From: an uncultured Spirochaetales bacterium
GTDB taxonomy: Bacteria; Spirochaetota; Spirochaetia; Treponematales; Treponemataceae
Assembly (NCBI GenBank): GCA_946061495.1
Contig: CAMGSV010000017.1
Span: forward strand, 1 to 20,871
DNA: 20,871 bases
Reading direction: 5' to 3'
The notes beneath the pieces were generated by a model, which was given only the letters and a program-made list of their open reading frames with translations, was not told where the DNA came from and did not search any database. Both the position numbers and the translations under genes were made by a program. Below are positions 1-6,607 of the stretch, piece by piece. Each line of letters begins with the position of its first letter. Within the stretch, counting starts at the first letter, position 1.

Positions 1-150
1 CATGGCTCCGAAGACCAAGGGATACCAAATCCCTGGCTTTATATTGTCAACAAACTTTTTTACAAAAGAAATCCCTGCCACAGTAAAAGCTATCGAAGAT
101 ATAAAAAGGCACGGAAATCCCGTCAATATATCAATCAGAAATCCAGACAT
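1..150 (-). CDS. N-terminal fragment of a hydrophobic membrane protein (runs off left edge)
   Basis: Reading the minus strand from ATG at 150 gives 50 uninterrupted codons to the window edge, beginning MSGFLIDILTGFPCLFISS and ending in LVFGAM. The peptide is mostly hydrophobic, with a short charged patch (VKKFVDN) between two apolar stretches, as in the first transmembrane helices of an integral membrane protein. A GGAGAG ribosome-binding site lies about ten bases before the ATG, and a TATACT box (175-180, minus strand) lies further upstream without a clear -35 partner. The gene diverges from the B12 locus. Too little is present to assign a family. Confidence 0.6.
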   Translation of the reverse strand, partial: MSGFLIDILTGFPCLFISSIAFTVAGISFVKKFVDNIKPGIWYPLVFGAM

Positions 151-263
151 ACTGTAATACTCTCCAACCTAAATAGTATAACCCTTTTTTTGGGAAAAAC
201 CATTGTTAATAAAAAAAATGAAAAAATTATTTCCTGTTGGCATCCCCCTCTTCTGCACGCACC

Positions 264-292
264 TTGTTTCCAGAGCATTTTTCCGCTATACT
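264..292 (+). promoter_or_regulatory. Sigma70-type promoter of the cobalamin riboswitch operon
   Basis: TTGTTT at 264-269 and TATACT at 287-292 are separated by exactly 17 bases. The predicted start, about seven bases after the -10 box (near 299-301), coincides with the first base of the riboswitch P1 stem at 301, so the two predictions support each other. Between the left-edge gene and this promoter (151-263) I see only AT-rich sequence and no supported gene. Confidence 0.7.
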
Positions 293-300
293 GGTCTTCT

Positions 301-471
301 GACAGTAACGGAATCCGGTGGAAATCCGGAGCGGTCCCGCCACTGTAAAGGAAGAAGACGGCACGTTGGGTCAAGCCAAGAACGGATTTGCCCCAGACCA
401 TTGCCAACAGGCGAGAAGGTGTGCTGCTGGTCCAGTTTTGCTGGACAGTCCTGAGCCAGGAGACGACTGTC
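301..471 (+). promoter_or_regulatory. Cobalamin (adenosylcobalamin-type) riboswitch
   Basis: The conserved core is easy to read: GGTGGAAATCCGG at 317-329, then GCGGTCCCGCCACTGTAA at 331-348, and the B12 box AGCCAGGAGAC at 454-464. The closing P1 stem is visible: GACAGT at 301-306 is complementary to ACTGTC at 466-471. A variable-arm hairpin is formed by GTCCAG near 430 and CTGGAC at 441-446. This class binds adenosyl- or related cobalamins and represses the downstream gene. The start codon of the receptor lies 39 bases beyond P1, with its Shine-Dalgarno GAGGAGGA at 498-505. No U-tract terminator lies between, so translational control is more likely than attenuation; that is inference. Confidence 0.93.
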
Positions 472-509
472 AAATCTCATCCCTTTCATACCTTCCCGAG
501 GAGGATTGT

Positions 510-2537
510 ATGGTTACGAGTGTTTTATTCTCACCACTGGTGGAGCAGAAATGCCATCCATCTGTAAAATTTGCTTGGCTCCCGTTCGTGGCGGCATGGT
601 TTTTCACCCTTTTGGGGAGCATGGCATCTGCCCAGAGCATCATTGATTTAGGAACAATCACCACGGTGCTGGATGCCGCCACCGTGGAGCAAAGCTTCTC
701 CTCTCAGGACATCGCCGCCTCAAATGCCGCCACCCTGACGGATTTTCTTGCAGACAACAACTGCCTGGTGCTGCACACTGGTGGAACAGGCTCCACCGCC
801 AACGTCTCCATCGGCGGCTATGCCGGAGCCTGCATCAAGGTGTATGTTGACGGTGTGCTGGCCAACGACCCCAACACCGGGGAATTCGACTGGAACGCAG
901 TGCCGCTGGAGGCCATCGCCAGCATCACCATCCAAGACACGCCCCTGCTGGGTCAGGAGGAGTTTGCCGGCACCATCATTTCCATCAGCACCAAGTCCTT
1001 TTCCGGCAGAAAAATTTCCTTTTCGGTCCAGTCCCTGTCCTACGAGTCGAATCCTATGGACACCACCTTTGTGAATTTCCAGCTGCAGGACGTGGTGGCT
1101 GGGACCGCCGTCAAACTGGCGCTGGGTGGAGCCACCGCCGCCAACCGCTTCTTTCAGCAGGGAAACAAGATTCAGCAGGACAACGGTTACCAGGGGGCCA
1201 ACGGAATGATGGGCTGGAACCGCTTTGTGGGGAACCACACCATCGGCGGCAGTCACCTAGCAAGCTACAACCGTCTCCAGGTGCCGGAGGGCTCTTCTGC
1301 AGCGGGAGTCCAGACCACCTTTGCCACCACCCACACAGTTTTTGCCGAGCTGGCGCTGCCAGTTGGAGCCTCCCGAATCCAGCTCACCTACGACCTGGAC
1401 TCCCTGGGCTATCGTGAGGAGAATGAATCTGGCGAAATCAAGGCCGCCACAGACAACCAGTTCCACCACCTTGCACTCCAGGCCAACCACAAAATGTCCC
1501 CCCTGGAGCTGGGAGGCGGTAGTCTGGAGCCGGAGTTCTCCCTCAAGGGTGGCGCCATCCTCAGCAGGTTTTCCGGCGGCACCGATTCATCCCAGGCTCC
1601 CCGCAGGCTCAGCCTCTATCCCTCGGTGGCTGTCCAGTGGCAGCTGGGCCCCGCAAGACTCCAACCCATGGCGGGCTACCTTCTGGCCTGGGACACCAGG
1701 AAGCAGTCTGGGGGCGGCCACCAGCTGGTGCTGCACCACAACATGAACGCCGCCCTTGCCGTGAGCCTGTGGGAGGTGCTGAGCCTCTCCGCCGCCACCC
1801 AGAACATCCTGCCCACCTTCAACCAACTGTACTGGAATCTGGCGGGCCTGGAGGCAGCGCAGAAGGAAAACGGCTCCGACTCAGGAAGGATTCTGGACCA
1901 TGGAAATACTGGGCTCACGGCGGAGTCAGGCTATTCCCTGCGGCTGCGGTTTGCCAACAGGTTCTGGAATCAGCACGGGCAGCCTGCCCTATTTTCCCGT
2001 ATCCTGCCCTTCACTCTGTCTGCGGGATTCAGCTACTATCGGAACAAAATCCGCTGGGTCAGCGGCCAATACGAGGGATTGAGCTATTCCACCCTGCACA
2101 CGGAGAATGCTGGGGCGGCATACTACTTTGAGGCGGAACTGGACTCCGCCAACCGGTTTGCCCTGGGTGGGGACTGGAACCTGAGCTACAGGGTGCAGTT
2201 GTCCCTCACCAGAAGCTTCCTGCTGGACGAGGCATACTACGGCAATCAGATTATGTGGGTCCCCCTGCTGCTGGCAAACTCGGCAGTGACGGCAGGCTAC
2301 AAGAACTGGCAGCTGGCGGTGGGCTACGACTTCACTTCAAAACGGTACACGTCAAACTACAACACCACCTACTACGCCCCCATCCACTTGGTGTCCTGTC
2401 GCTTAGTCTGGCACTACAGCCAGAACCTGTCCTTTACAATGGAAGGAAGCAACCTGCTGGACCAGCGCTACCTGTACCACGACGGCTACTGGGGGCCCTC
2501 CCGCAGCTATTCCCTGAAAATCAAGGCTGCATTCTAG
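510..2537 (+). CDS. btuB: TonB-dependent outer-membrane receptor, BtuB-like cobalamin transporter
   Basis: 675 residues. ATG 510 is chosen because GAGGAGGA (498-505) precedes it; longer in-frame starts would lie inside the riboswitch. Residues 1-41 form a signal peptide with a long hydrophobic core, a probable cut after Ala-Ser-Ala41, and an unusually long n-region of about 20 residues. A plug domain follows (about 43-170), with TonB-plug features such as LTDFLADN, VYVDGVLANDP and a VPLEAIASITI segment. The rest alternates polar and aromatic residues as in a 22-strand barrel and ends in a terminal Phe, the usual outer-membrane insertion signal. E. coli BtuB is about 600 residues, so this one is somewhat longer. 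The riboswitch makes B12 or a related corrinoid the likely substrate, imported with TonB energy. The substrate is inferred from regulation; the receptor class is secure. Confidence 0.88.
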   Translation: MVTSVLFSPLVEQKCHPSVKFAWLPFVAAWFFTLLGSMASAQSIIDLGTITTVLDAATVEQSFSSQDIAASNAATLTDFLADNNCLVLHTGGTGSTANVSIGGYAGACIKVYVDGVLANDPNTGEFDWNAVPLEAIASITIQDTPLLGQEEFAGTIISISTKSFSGRKISFSVQSLSYESNPMDTTFVNFQLQDVVAGTAVKLALGGATAANRFFQQGNKIQQDNGYQGANGMMGWNRFVGNHTIGGSHLASYNRLQVPEGSSAAGVQTTFATTHTVFAELALPVGASRIQLTYDLDSLGYREENESGEIKAATDNQFHHLALQANHKMSPLELGGGSLEPEFSLKGGAILSRFSGGTDSSQAPRRLSLYPSVAVQWQLGPARLQPMAGYLLAWDTRKQSGGGHQLVLHHNMNAALAVSLWEVLSLSAATQNILPTFNQLYWNLAGLEAAQKENGSDSGRILDHGNTGLTAESGYSLRLRFANRFWNQHGQPALFSRILPFTLSAGFSYYRNKIRWVSGQYEGLSYSTLHTENAGAAYYFEAELDSANRFALGGDWNLSYRVQLSLTRSFLLDEAYYGNQIMWVPLLLANSAVTAGYKNWQLAVGYDFTSKRYTSNYNTTYYAPIHLVSCRLVWHYSQNLSFTMEGSNLLDQRYLYHDGYWGPSRSYSLKIKAAF

Positions 2538-2553
2538 ACCAATCTGCATCTCA

Positions 2554-2574
2554 TCCTGAAATGAACGGTCAGGA
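2554..2574 (+). repeat. Short hairpin between receptor and lipoprotein genes
   Basis: TCCTGA (2554-2559) and TCAGGA (2569-2574) form a perfect 6-bp stem with a 9-base loop, just after the receptor stop codon. An A-rich run rather than a T-run follows, so it is not a clear terminator. It might stabilise the 3' end of the receptor message or mark a processing site. Weak evidence. Confidence 0.3.
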
Positions 2575-2599
2575 AAAATTATTTTGAAGGAGGCTCATT

Positions 2600-3142
2600 A
2601 TGAGCAAAAGACTGAACGAAGCGAAGGCTTTACGGAGGGGAGCCATCACCGCCCTCATCATCATCACCATCCTGATGTCAGGATGCAGCGACCCTGTAGG
2701 TGGAGTGGAGAACAATCCCCTGGCGGACTTTGTGGGGAAAACCTACAAGGGGAAATGGGAAGCCTTTTCAATTTCAAAGGAGAACGACCATATCATCCTG
2801 AAAATTGGTTCTGGAACCGACGACACCATCGGGAAGGTCGTTGCCTTCAGTCAGTCTGAGCATGGTACGGTCTATCTTTTGGAATGCAGCCAGCACAAAA
2901 ACTGGGGTGCCTACCAGTATCCTTCCGACCCTACAAAAGAACCCCATTCCGGCTGCTACCTGCCAGTGCACGTTCGTTCCATTTCTGCAAATTCTGTGGA
3001 ATGGGTAACCTTTTATACCAAGGTAGAAAGCAAAGACACTGCCTGCTTTGCCGCCGGCTCCAAGGACAAGGCCACCGAATACCTTGACTTCAGCAAATGG
3101 GATCCTCCCTACTACGGATATTCCACCGGCACCGTCCAGTAG
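2600..3142 (+). CDS. Predicted lipoprotein of unknown function, B12-locus partner
   Basis: 180 residues, ATG 2600 preceded by AAGGAGG six bases upstream. The N-terminus has positive charges (K3, R4, R12, R13), a hydrophobic run from about 15 to 26, and a lipobox Leu-Met-Ser-Gly-Cys29, so it should be lipidated at Cys29 and exported. The mature part is about 150 residues, beta-rich in appearance, with four cysteines that could form disulphides and a Gly/Tyr-rich C-terminus. I recognise no family. It lies 62 bases after the receptor with no obvious promoter of its own, so it is probably cotranscribed under the riboswitch. By analogy with lipoproteins paired to TonB receptors (BtuG with BtuB in Bacteroides) it might help capture a corrinoid; no sequence motif proves this. 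Confidence 0.8.
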   Translation: MSKRLNEAKALRRGAITALIIITILMSGCSDPVGGVENNPLADFVGKTYKGKWEAFSISKENDHIILKIGSGTDDTIGKVVAFSQSEHGTVYLLECSQHKNWGAYQYPSDPTKEPHSGCYLPVHVRSISANSVEWVTFYTKVESKDTACFAAGSKDKATEYLDFSKWDPPYYGYSTGTVQ

Positions 3143-3152
3143 GCTTTCCTCG

Positions 3153-3238
3153 GCAGGCCCAAAGTTCACCGCGACACACTCCCAGTCAGCGGGCCTGCTG
3201 GGGCGGCAGCCTGCGGAACACGGTTCTTGCAGGCTGCC
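3153..3238. repeat. Two strong intergenic inverted repeats
   Basis: GCAGGCCC (3153-3160) pairs with GGGCCTGC (3191-3198), an 8-bp stem with a 30-base loop. Immediately after it, GGCAGCCTGC (3205-3214) pairs with GCAGGCTGCC (3229-3238), a perfect 10-bp stem with an inner GAAC/GTTC extension. No T-run follows the second stem on the plus strand, so these are not typical intrinsic terminators. They may block exonucleases at the lipoprotein message end or modulate the promoter whose -35 box overlaps the second stem. Confidence 0.6.
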
Positions 3239-3255
3239 CTTGACCATGGTATAGT
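3227..3255 (+). promoter_or_regulatory. Possible promoter of the ArsC-like gene
   Basis: TTGCAG (3227-3232), 17 bases, then TATAGT (3250-3255). The predicted start near 3262 leaves a leader of about 15 bases that still holds the AGGAGGAA ribosome-binding site. The -35 box lies partly in the 3' arm of the 10-bp inverted repeat. This would separate the ArsC-like gene from riboswitch control. Confidence 0.45.
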
Positions 3256-3276
3256 TGACCGATTCAGGAGGAAGTG

Positions 3277-3636
3277 ATGGCAATACAGATTTTTGGCAGC
3301 AGCAAAAGCTTTGACACCAAGAAGGCCCAGCGGTGGTTTGCAGAGCGGAGGATTCCCGTGCAGGAGGTGAATCTGAAGGACAAGGGCATCAGCGCCGGAG
3401 AACTGGAGAGCGTCATCTCCTGCCTGGCCAAAACCTGCGGCTCCAGGATGGCGGCGGTGGAAGAACTGATAGACACCACAGCCAAGGACTACGCAATAAT
3501 CGCCTACCTGGAAGACAGTGCCAAGCCCCAGAAGCTGCTGGACAATCCGCTGCTGCTGAGGCAACCCATTGTCCGCAACGGCAAGACCGCCGCCACCGTG
3601 GGCTACCGCCCCGACGTGTGGGAGGGCTGGAAGTAA
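3277..3636 (+). CDS. ArsC/Spx-family thioredoxin-fold protein lacking the catalytic cysteine
   Basis: 119 residues from ATG 3277, which sits five bases after AGGAGG (3266-3271); a GTG three bases earlier is too close to that site. The N-terminus MAIQIFGSSKSFDTKKAQRW fits the beta-alpha start of ArsC-family proteins, and the C-terminal LLLRQPIVRNGK has the conserved Arg-x-Pro segment before GYRPDVW. Length is normal for the family (110-120). Related proteins usually read Lys-Cys-Phe-Asp-Thr at the active site; here it is Lys-Ser-Phe-Asp-Thr, so the nucleophilic cysteine is missing and arsenate reduction is unlikely. Two other cysteines, in ISCLAKTCG, are mid-protein. The protein may be regulatory, as Spx is, but it lacks a CxxC. 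Confidence 0.82.
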   Translation: MAIQIFGSSKSFDTKKAQRWFAERRIPVQEVNLKDKGISAGELESVISCLAKTCGSRMAAVEELIDTTAKDYAIIAYLEDSAKPQKLLDNPLLLRQPIVRNGKTAATVGYRPDVWEGWK

Positions 3637-3730
3637 ACAAGGGAACAGAAACGGAGGCTATGGAGGAGTTGCCACCGCCGACCTGCGGCTCACTCCCGCC
3701 CAGGCGGGGACGAACTTGGCTTCAAGCCCT

Positions 3731-3769
3731 GTCTTTAAAAGAGACGAGGTCTCTCTTGCGAGAGACCTC
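3731..3769 (-). terminator. Intrinsic terminator of the initiator tRNA gene
   Basis: GAGGTCTCTC (3746-3755) and GAGAGACCTC (3760-3769) make a perfect 10-bp stem with a four-base loop. On the minus strand the stem is followed by GTCTCTTTTAAAG, a modest T-run. It begins six bases beyond the tRNA 3' end. Confidence 0.85.
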
Positions 3770-3774
3770 TTGAT

Positions 3775-3847
3775 TAGCAGGGACAGGACTTGAACCTGCG
3801 ACCTCCGGGTTATGAGCCCGACGAGCTGCCAACTGCTCTACCCTGCG
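3775..3847 (-). tRNA. Initiator tRNA-fMet (CAU)
   Basis: The minus strand folds into a full cloverleaf of 73 bases. The acceptor is CGCAGGG/CCCTGCT, the D stem GAGC/GCTC, the anticodon loop CTCATAA with CAT at 3812-3814, and the T arm GCAGG-TTCAAGT-CCTGT. Three hallmarks mark it as the initiator rather than the elongator: an unpaired 1-72 position (C against U), the A11-U24 pair, and three G-C pairs GGG/CCC next to the anticodon loop. The discriminator base is A. The next bases are ATC, so CCA is not encoded and must be added by nucleotidyltransferase. It has its own promoter and terminator. Confidence 0.95.
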
Positions 3848-3862
3848 TCGTATTGTTATATT

Positions 3863-3891
3863 ACAATATCATTTAAACAGAAATCTGTCAA
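3863..3891 (-). promoter_or_regulatory. Strong promoter of the initiator tRNA
   Basis: On the minus strand TTGACA (3891-3886), a perfect -35 box, is followed after 17 bases by TATTGT (3868-3863). The predicted start, around 3856, leaves a leader of about nine bases before the mature tRNA 5' end at 3847. Location, strength and strand all fit a stable-RNA promoter. Confidence 0.85.
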
Positions 3892-3958
3892 GTCTGGTTT
3901 TGTAATTTTTTGAAAATAAATGCAACTGATGGAAAAACATAGAATGGGTTGCGGAAGC

Positions 3959-4648
3959 TCATTTCAGAACCACGTCCACCACATCGAATTCCTCTCGCAA
4001 GCAGTTGGCAAAAAACAGGAAGTCAACGGACTTGGGAATGCGCACCTCGTAGCTCACCTCCAGAAGATGGCTGGAACCAAGGCTGCTGGCGGAGCTGAGA
4101 GCGACAACAGCAATGCCAAACTGGGCCGCCGACTGCTTCAGAGAACGCATATCAGGCTGATTCTGGCTACAGGTGAGGGTGAGCACCTTCAAATCCTCCG
4201 CCGGAAAGAAATGCTCCTCCAAAAACTCGATGAGCACCAACGTCACCAGGGCAATGCCCAAAGCGACCAGTGCAGGCAGCAGGAAACCAGCGCCAATGGC
4301 AAGCCCCAGGGCGGCGGCCGTCCAGATAATGGCGGCGGAGGTGAGGCCCTTCACGTTGAAGCCCTCTCGGAGAATGGCGCCTCCTCCCAAAAAGCCGATG
4401 CCAGAAACCACCTGGGCGGCAAGGCGGGCGGGGTCTCCGTTACCCACCGTGGACAGGTACAGGGAAAGCAGCATAATGACACAGGAGGAGACGCAAATCA
4501 ACACCAGGGTGCGAATTCCCACAAACCGCATCCGCAGCTTGCGCTCCAGTCCCATGATGCCCCCCGCTAAAAAGCTCAGCAAGAGCCGCACCAGACACAC
4601 CTGCCAGGAAAGTTCCATTCCCGTCATGCCGGAAAGAATGCCATCCAT
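3959..4648 (-). CDS. MgtC/SapB-family inner-membrane protein
   Basis: 229 residues, ATG at 4648. The N-terminal two thirds hold about five hydrophobic helices and the family signature: GGIMGLERKLRMRFVGIRT (about 29-47), then GIGFLGGGAILREG and VKGLTSAAIIWTAAALG. The last 80 residues form a soluble ACT-like tail, as in longer MgtC proteins. MgtC proteins sit in the inner membrane and are linked to low-magnesium growth and, in some bacteria, modulation of the F-ATPase; they are not proven transporters. The AGGA ribosome-binding site overlaps the TAG stop of the upstream gene (4660-4658), so translation is probably coupled. It is the last gene of a four-gene minus-strand operon. A weak GCAAC/GTTGC hairpin (3922-3952) with a broken T-run follows. 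Confidence 0.88.
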   Translation of the reverse strand: MDGILSGMTGMELSWQVCLVRLLLSFLAGGIMGLERKLRMRFVGIRTLVLICVSSCVIMLLSLYLSTVGNGDPARLAAQVVSGIGFLGGGAILREGFNVKGLTSAAIIWTAAALGLAIGAGFLLPALVALGIALVTLVLIEFLEEHFFPAEDLKVLTLTCSQNQPDMRSLKQSAAQFGIAVVALSSASSLGSSHLLEVSYEVRIPKSVDFLFFANCLREEFDVVDVVLK

Positions 4649-4657
4649 ACACCGGTC

Positions 4658-5374
4658 CTATTTCTTCTGGGGACGATGGAAAAGTCCCATCTTGGTGGTC
4701 TTAGCCCCCATCTTGAACCACTGGGGACCCTTCTTTGGATCCATCTTTCCTGCAATACCGTTGGGAGCATCCAGCACCTCAAAGAGCCAGTTGGCAAAGT
4801 GGGTGTCTGCCGTTCCGTAGTCCGCCATGGAAAGAACCACGTTAACCGTCTCATCCTGGGCATGGGTCATGGCCACAGACTCCCCCAATCCCTTGAAGGC
4901 ACCCTCCGCCATGGCTGCCAGCATACTCACCGGCTTGACGAATCCGCCATTGGCTGGTGTACTGGATTTTTTGATCACAAACACCACCGTTCCTCCACCC
5001 TTCCGCTTGAATCGGGACAAAATCTCCGCCACCAGATAGGTGTAACAGGAAATCATCCTGTCTATAGCACGACTGCAGCATTCGGGAGTCATCTCAGTAA
5101 AATGGGAGGAATACCAGCTGGTGTCAAAAACGACTACCACCTCATGCAGTTTTTCACAAATGCTTTCTGCCTGAACCATGAGAGACCGAGAGGCCAGGGG
5201 GGAATTCCTGCTCCACAGGGCAGGATAGATTCCATCAGAAAGAGCCCCCTCATTGAGCCCCTCTGGCATGGACTCCACGGTAATAACAACCTTTCTCCCA
5301 TACTTTGTGGCGGCAATGGCAAAGTCACGGCCATCGGGATATTCCTTTCCAGCGAAGAGAACGTTTCTTTCCAT
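4658..5374 (-). CDS. Degenerate short-chain-dehydrogenase-like protein, probably non-catalytic
   Basis: 238 residues from ATG 5374, with GAGGTG six bases before; a GTG at 5383 with GGAGG upstream is an alternative start. The order of strands and helices recalls an SDR Rossmann fold: an opening strand NVLFAG, a central VVVVFDTSW strand, a long helix (CSRAIDRMISCYTYLVAEIL), a GGGTVVFVI strand and a helix resembling the one after the catalytic Tyr-Lys pair (SMLAAMAEGAFKGLGESVA). The Gly-rich cofactor loop, the Asn-Asn-Ala-Gly motif and the Tyr-x-x-x-Lys pair are all absent, so dehydrogenase activity is unlikely. No signal peptide. It lies 21 bases after the TraB gene and 9 before MgtC. The family call rests on fold pattern alone. 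Confidence 0.6.
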   Translation of the reverse strand: MERNVLFAGKEYPDGRDFAIAATKYGRKVVITVESMPEGLNEGALSDGIYPALWSRNSPLASRSLMVQAESICEKLHEVVVVFDTSWYSSHFTEMTPECCSRAIDRMISCYTYLVAEILSRFKRKGGGTVVFVIKKSSTPANGGFVKPVSMLAAMAEGAFKGLGESVAMTHAQDETVNVVLSMADYGTADTHFANWLFEVLDAPNGIAGKMDPKKGPQWFKMGAKTTKMGLFHRPQKK

Positions 5375-5395
5375 AAAAATCACCTCACCTCCAGA

Positions 5396-6589
5396 CTAGC
5401 GGGCAATGGTGGCCACCAAGGATGGCACCGCAATGATGTTTCCGATGACCCCACCAATGGATGAAAGGAAGAATACCAGCAGCACCCGCAGAATTCTATT
5501 CTTGTAGAAGCCCTTAAGGGAGGTGGCGTCATCGGTGAGACGCTCCATGTCCTCCACTTTGGGCTTGTTGACCCAGGCCTGCACCAGCCCAGTGAACAAG
5601 CCCACCGCCACAACGGGATTCAGGGTGGCCAAGGGCGCTCCCACAAAGCCCGCCAGCACGGTGAGGATATGGCCACCTGCCACCAGGGCACCCAGGGCCG
5701 CCAAGGAGCCGTTCCACAGAATCCACTGCACCAGCATGTCCAGGGAAGCCTTTGCTCCACCAGTGAAGAAGCCTGCCGCAATCAGAGCCACAATCAGAAC
5801 AGGAAAGGCAAGCCCCGCAACCTTGCTTCCGACACCAGCGGGAGGCAGATGGGAAATGTCGGCGGTGTCAGAAGAGGCAGTGCCAGCGGCCAGTGCCTCC
5901 AGATGCCGCACAACGCCCGGCAGGTGGCCAGCCCCCAGCACCGCCACAATCTTCTTGGCGGGGACACCGTTCACCTGGGCCTCCCAAATGTGGCTGGCCA
6001 GATAGCGGTCCCGCTCGTCAATAAGGACAGCCTTCACCGCCGGCAGATATTCGGCAATCTCGTTCATCATGGAGTCCATCTCGCTCTCGTTTTTGAGCCG
6101 CTCGATTTCCTCCGCTGTAATCTCAGACTTCTCAAAGGCACTGGAAAGCAGCACCGACAGCAGCTTGCACTTGCCCCACAGGGAATTTTTGGCCCAGGCA
6201 CGCTTGAGGGTCATCTGAATGGGCCGATCCACCATGACAGCGGGAATTCCCAGTTCCTCCGCCACCGCAATGGCAGCCTTCATCTCTTCCCCCGGCTTCA
6301 CGCCTACATCAGCACCCATCCGCTTCTGGAAGGAGGAAAGCACCAGATTAGCCATCAGCACAAAGCCCTGGCCACTTTTCAGCACCTTCACAATATCCAG
6401 ATTCTTCCACGCCTCCGGATTCTTCATAGAGGCATACCGCTGCTCATCCAGCTCAATGGCCACACAGTCAGGCTTCTCTTCCCTAATGGATGTTGTAACC
6501 TGCACGATACTTTCCTGGGAAATGTGGGCCGTTCCCAAGAGGATGATTTCACGGCCCTGCAGCATCAAACGCTTCTCTGTCTGACTCAT
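5396..6589 (-). CDS. TraB/PrgY-family (TIKI superfamily) membrane protein
   Basis: 397 residues from ATG 6589, with GGAG six bases upstream; a TTG just before it is too close to that site. The N-terminal cytosolic domain carries the signature GTAH (19-22) after a hydrophobic strand, a conserved Glu in AIELDEQRY, and the second motif GAGHLPGV near residue 220. The C-terminal third has about four transmembrane segments separated by a Pro/Gly-rich stretch (GAPLATLNPVVAVG). PrgY of Enterococcus limits pheromone activity, and eukaryotic TIKI members are membrane metalloproteases; the GTAH/GAGH histidines and glutamate are the proposed metal ligands. The substrate in bacteria without conjugative pheromones is unknown. 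It is cotranscribed with a TPR lipoprotein 18 bases upstream. Confidence 0.87.
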   Translation of the reverse strand: MSQTEKRLMLQGREIILLGTAHISQESIVQVTTSIREEKPDCVAIELDEQRYASMKNPEAWKNLDIVKVLKSGQGFVLMANLVLSSFQKRMGADVGVKPGEEMKAAIAVAEELGIPAVMVDRPIQMTLKRAWAKNSLWGKCKLLSVLLSSAFEKSEITAEEIERLKNESEMDSMMNEIAEYLPAVKAVLIDERDRYLASHIWEAQVNGVPAKKIVAVLGAGHLPGVVRHLEALAAGTASSDTADISHLPPAGVGSKVAGLAFPVLIVALIAAGFFTGGAKASLDMLVQWILWNGSLAALGALVAGGHILTVLAGFVGAPLATLNPVVAVGLFTGLVQAWVNKPKVEDMERLTDDATSLKGFYKNRILRVLLVFFLSSIGGVIGNIIAVPSLVATIAR

Positions 6590-6607
6590 CAATGCTCCTA
6601 CCAGCTC

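Noticed and set aside
203..454. Open frame containing MKKLFPVGIPLF before the B12 receptor
   Set aside because: It has no ribosome-binding site and runs straight through the conserved riboswitch core, whose RNA constraints explain the sequence.
318..509. Longer N-terminus of the BtuB-like receptor
   Set aside because: The extra 64 codons are riboswitch sequence; ATG 510 has the ribosome-binding site and begins the export signal.
2584..2859. Frame encoding a His-rich stretch (HHRPHHHHH) suggesting a metal-binding peptide
   Set aside because: It is an out-of-frame reading of the lipoprotein signal-peptide region (ATC-rich codons) with no separate start signal.
3694..3726. CCCGC/GCGGG hairpin and GGCTT/AAGCC dyad after the ArsC-like gene as a terminator
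   Set aside because: Stem with a tiny loop and no adjacent T-run on the plus strand; the only clear terminator nearby belongs to the tRNA on the other strand.
3922..3952. GCAAC/GTTGC hairpin after the MgtC gene as an operon terminator
   Set aside because: Only five base pairs with a long loop and an interrupted T-run; mentioned in the MgtC entry but not called.
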